DNA from: Pirellulales bacterium
Lineage (GTDB): Bacteria > Planctomycetota > Planctomycetia > Pirellulales > JALHPA01
Direction: 5' to 3'
Assembly: GCA_033762255.1 (NCBI GenBank)
Contig: JANRLT010000044.1
Coordinates: 1-64,000, forward strand
Length of the DNA stretch: 64,000 nucleotides
This document shows positions 63,991 to 64,000 of the stretch, in pieces. Positions within the stretch are counted from its first letter, which is position 1; every line of letters begins with the position of its first letter. The translations under genes were made by a program, and so were the position numbers. Under the pieces are notes generated by a model, which was given only the letters and a program-made list of their open reading frames with translations, did no database searches and was not told the DNA's origin.

Positions 63991-64000
63991 GCCGGGCCAC

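Overview
The window reads as a chromosomal segment of a planctomycete, most likely of the Pirellula-like (Pirellulales) lineage. The evidence is a prepilin-type DUF1559 protein paired with a small lipoprotein, two PEP-CTERM exosortase substrates, a YTV-like 16-residue repeat protein, an ECF sigma factor coupled to a Ser/Thr kinase, GcvP split into two subunits, and many lone genes separated by long repeat-bearing gaps. No plasmid or phage structural genes are visible.

Layout. 0-1.4 kb: the end of an integrated element, a tyrosine recombinase whose 3' end runs through a tRNA-Glu gene. 1.9 kb: csrA. 2.9-6.7 kb: complex I genes nuoI, DUF2203, nuoA, nuoC, nuoD, with no nuoB. 7.2-14.8 kb: a very large PDZ/HEAT/SASA esterase with a domain inserted into its catalytic domain, a homocysteine S-methyltransferase and a prolyl oligopeptidase. 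14.9-16.7 kb: an Rrf2 regulator divergent from a frameshifted protoglobin gene that ends in a 14-bp stem terminator. 16.9-21.3 kb: glcDEF glycolate oxidase. 21.6-23.6 kb: membrane protein, winged-helix regulator and ferritin-like protein that share an inverted-repeat operator. 23.8-26.1 kb: MFS transporter and sialic-acid-lyase-like enzyme. 28-32.9 kb: the complete glycine cleavage operon gcvT-H-PA-PB. 33.9-38.4 kb: YTV-like protein, CrcB, UvrD-type helicase. 38.5-44.1 kb: an AT-richer accessory block. 44.1-49.6 kb: second SASA esterase, threonyl-tRNA synthetase, degenerate ClpP. 49.8-53.8 kb: sdhCAB. 54.4-57.2 kb: PEP-CTERM protein, lipoprotein, DUF1559. 57.9-64 kb: a very large FliD and a TPR glycosyltransferase.

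The best candidate for an undescribed system is the block at 38.6-44.1 kb. A small unknown protein and an SF2 helicase carrying a C-terminal HELLH zinc-peptidase motif are transcribed divergently from an ECF sigma factor that overlaps a soluble Ser/Thr kinase ending in an EVE/PUA-like domain. Three copies of a roughly 45-nt repeat, one inverted, follow the kinase. A helicase-protease plus a possible modified-nucleic-acid reader on a kinase suggests stress or phage defence; this is inference.

The second theme is intergenic DNA. Two repeat classes recur: (i) degenerate 7-8-nt purine/pyrimidine-biased strings between genes, even inside the gcv operon; and (ii) short hairpins with three-base loops (GGA, GAA, TTT), arrayed in tandem at 46 kb and 54 kb and also inserted in frame, as 12-residue units, in the TPR glycosyltransferase gene.

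Metabolically the window is a respiratory heterotroph's: complex I, succinate dehydrogenase, glycolate oxidase and glycine cleavage, with secreted carbohydrate esterases and a possible sialic-acid route for polysaccharide or mucin-type substrates. All start sites and functions are read from sequence alone.
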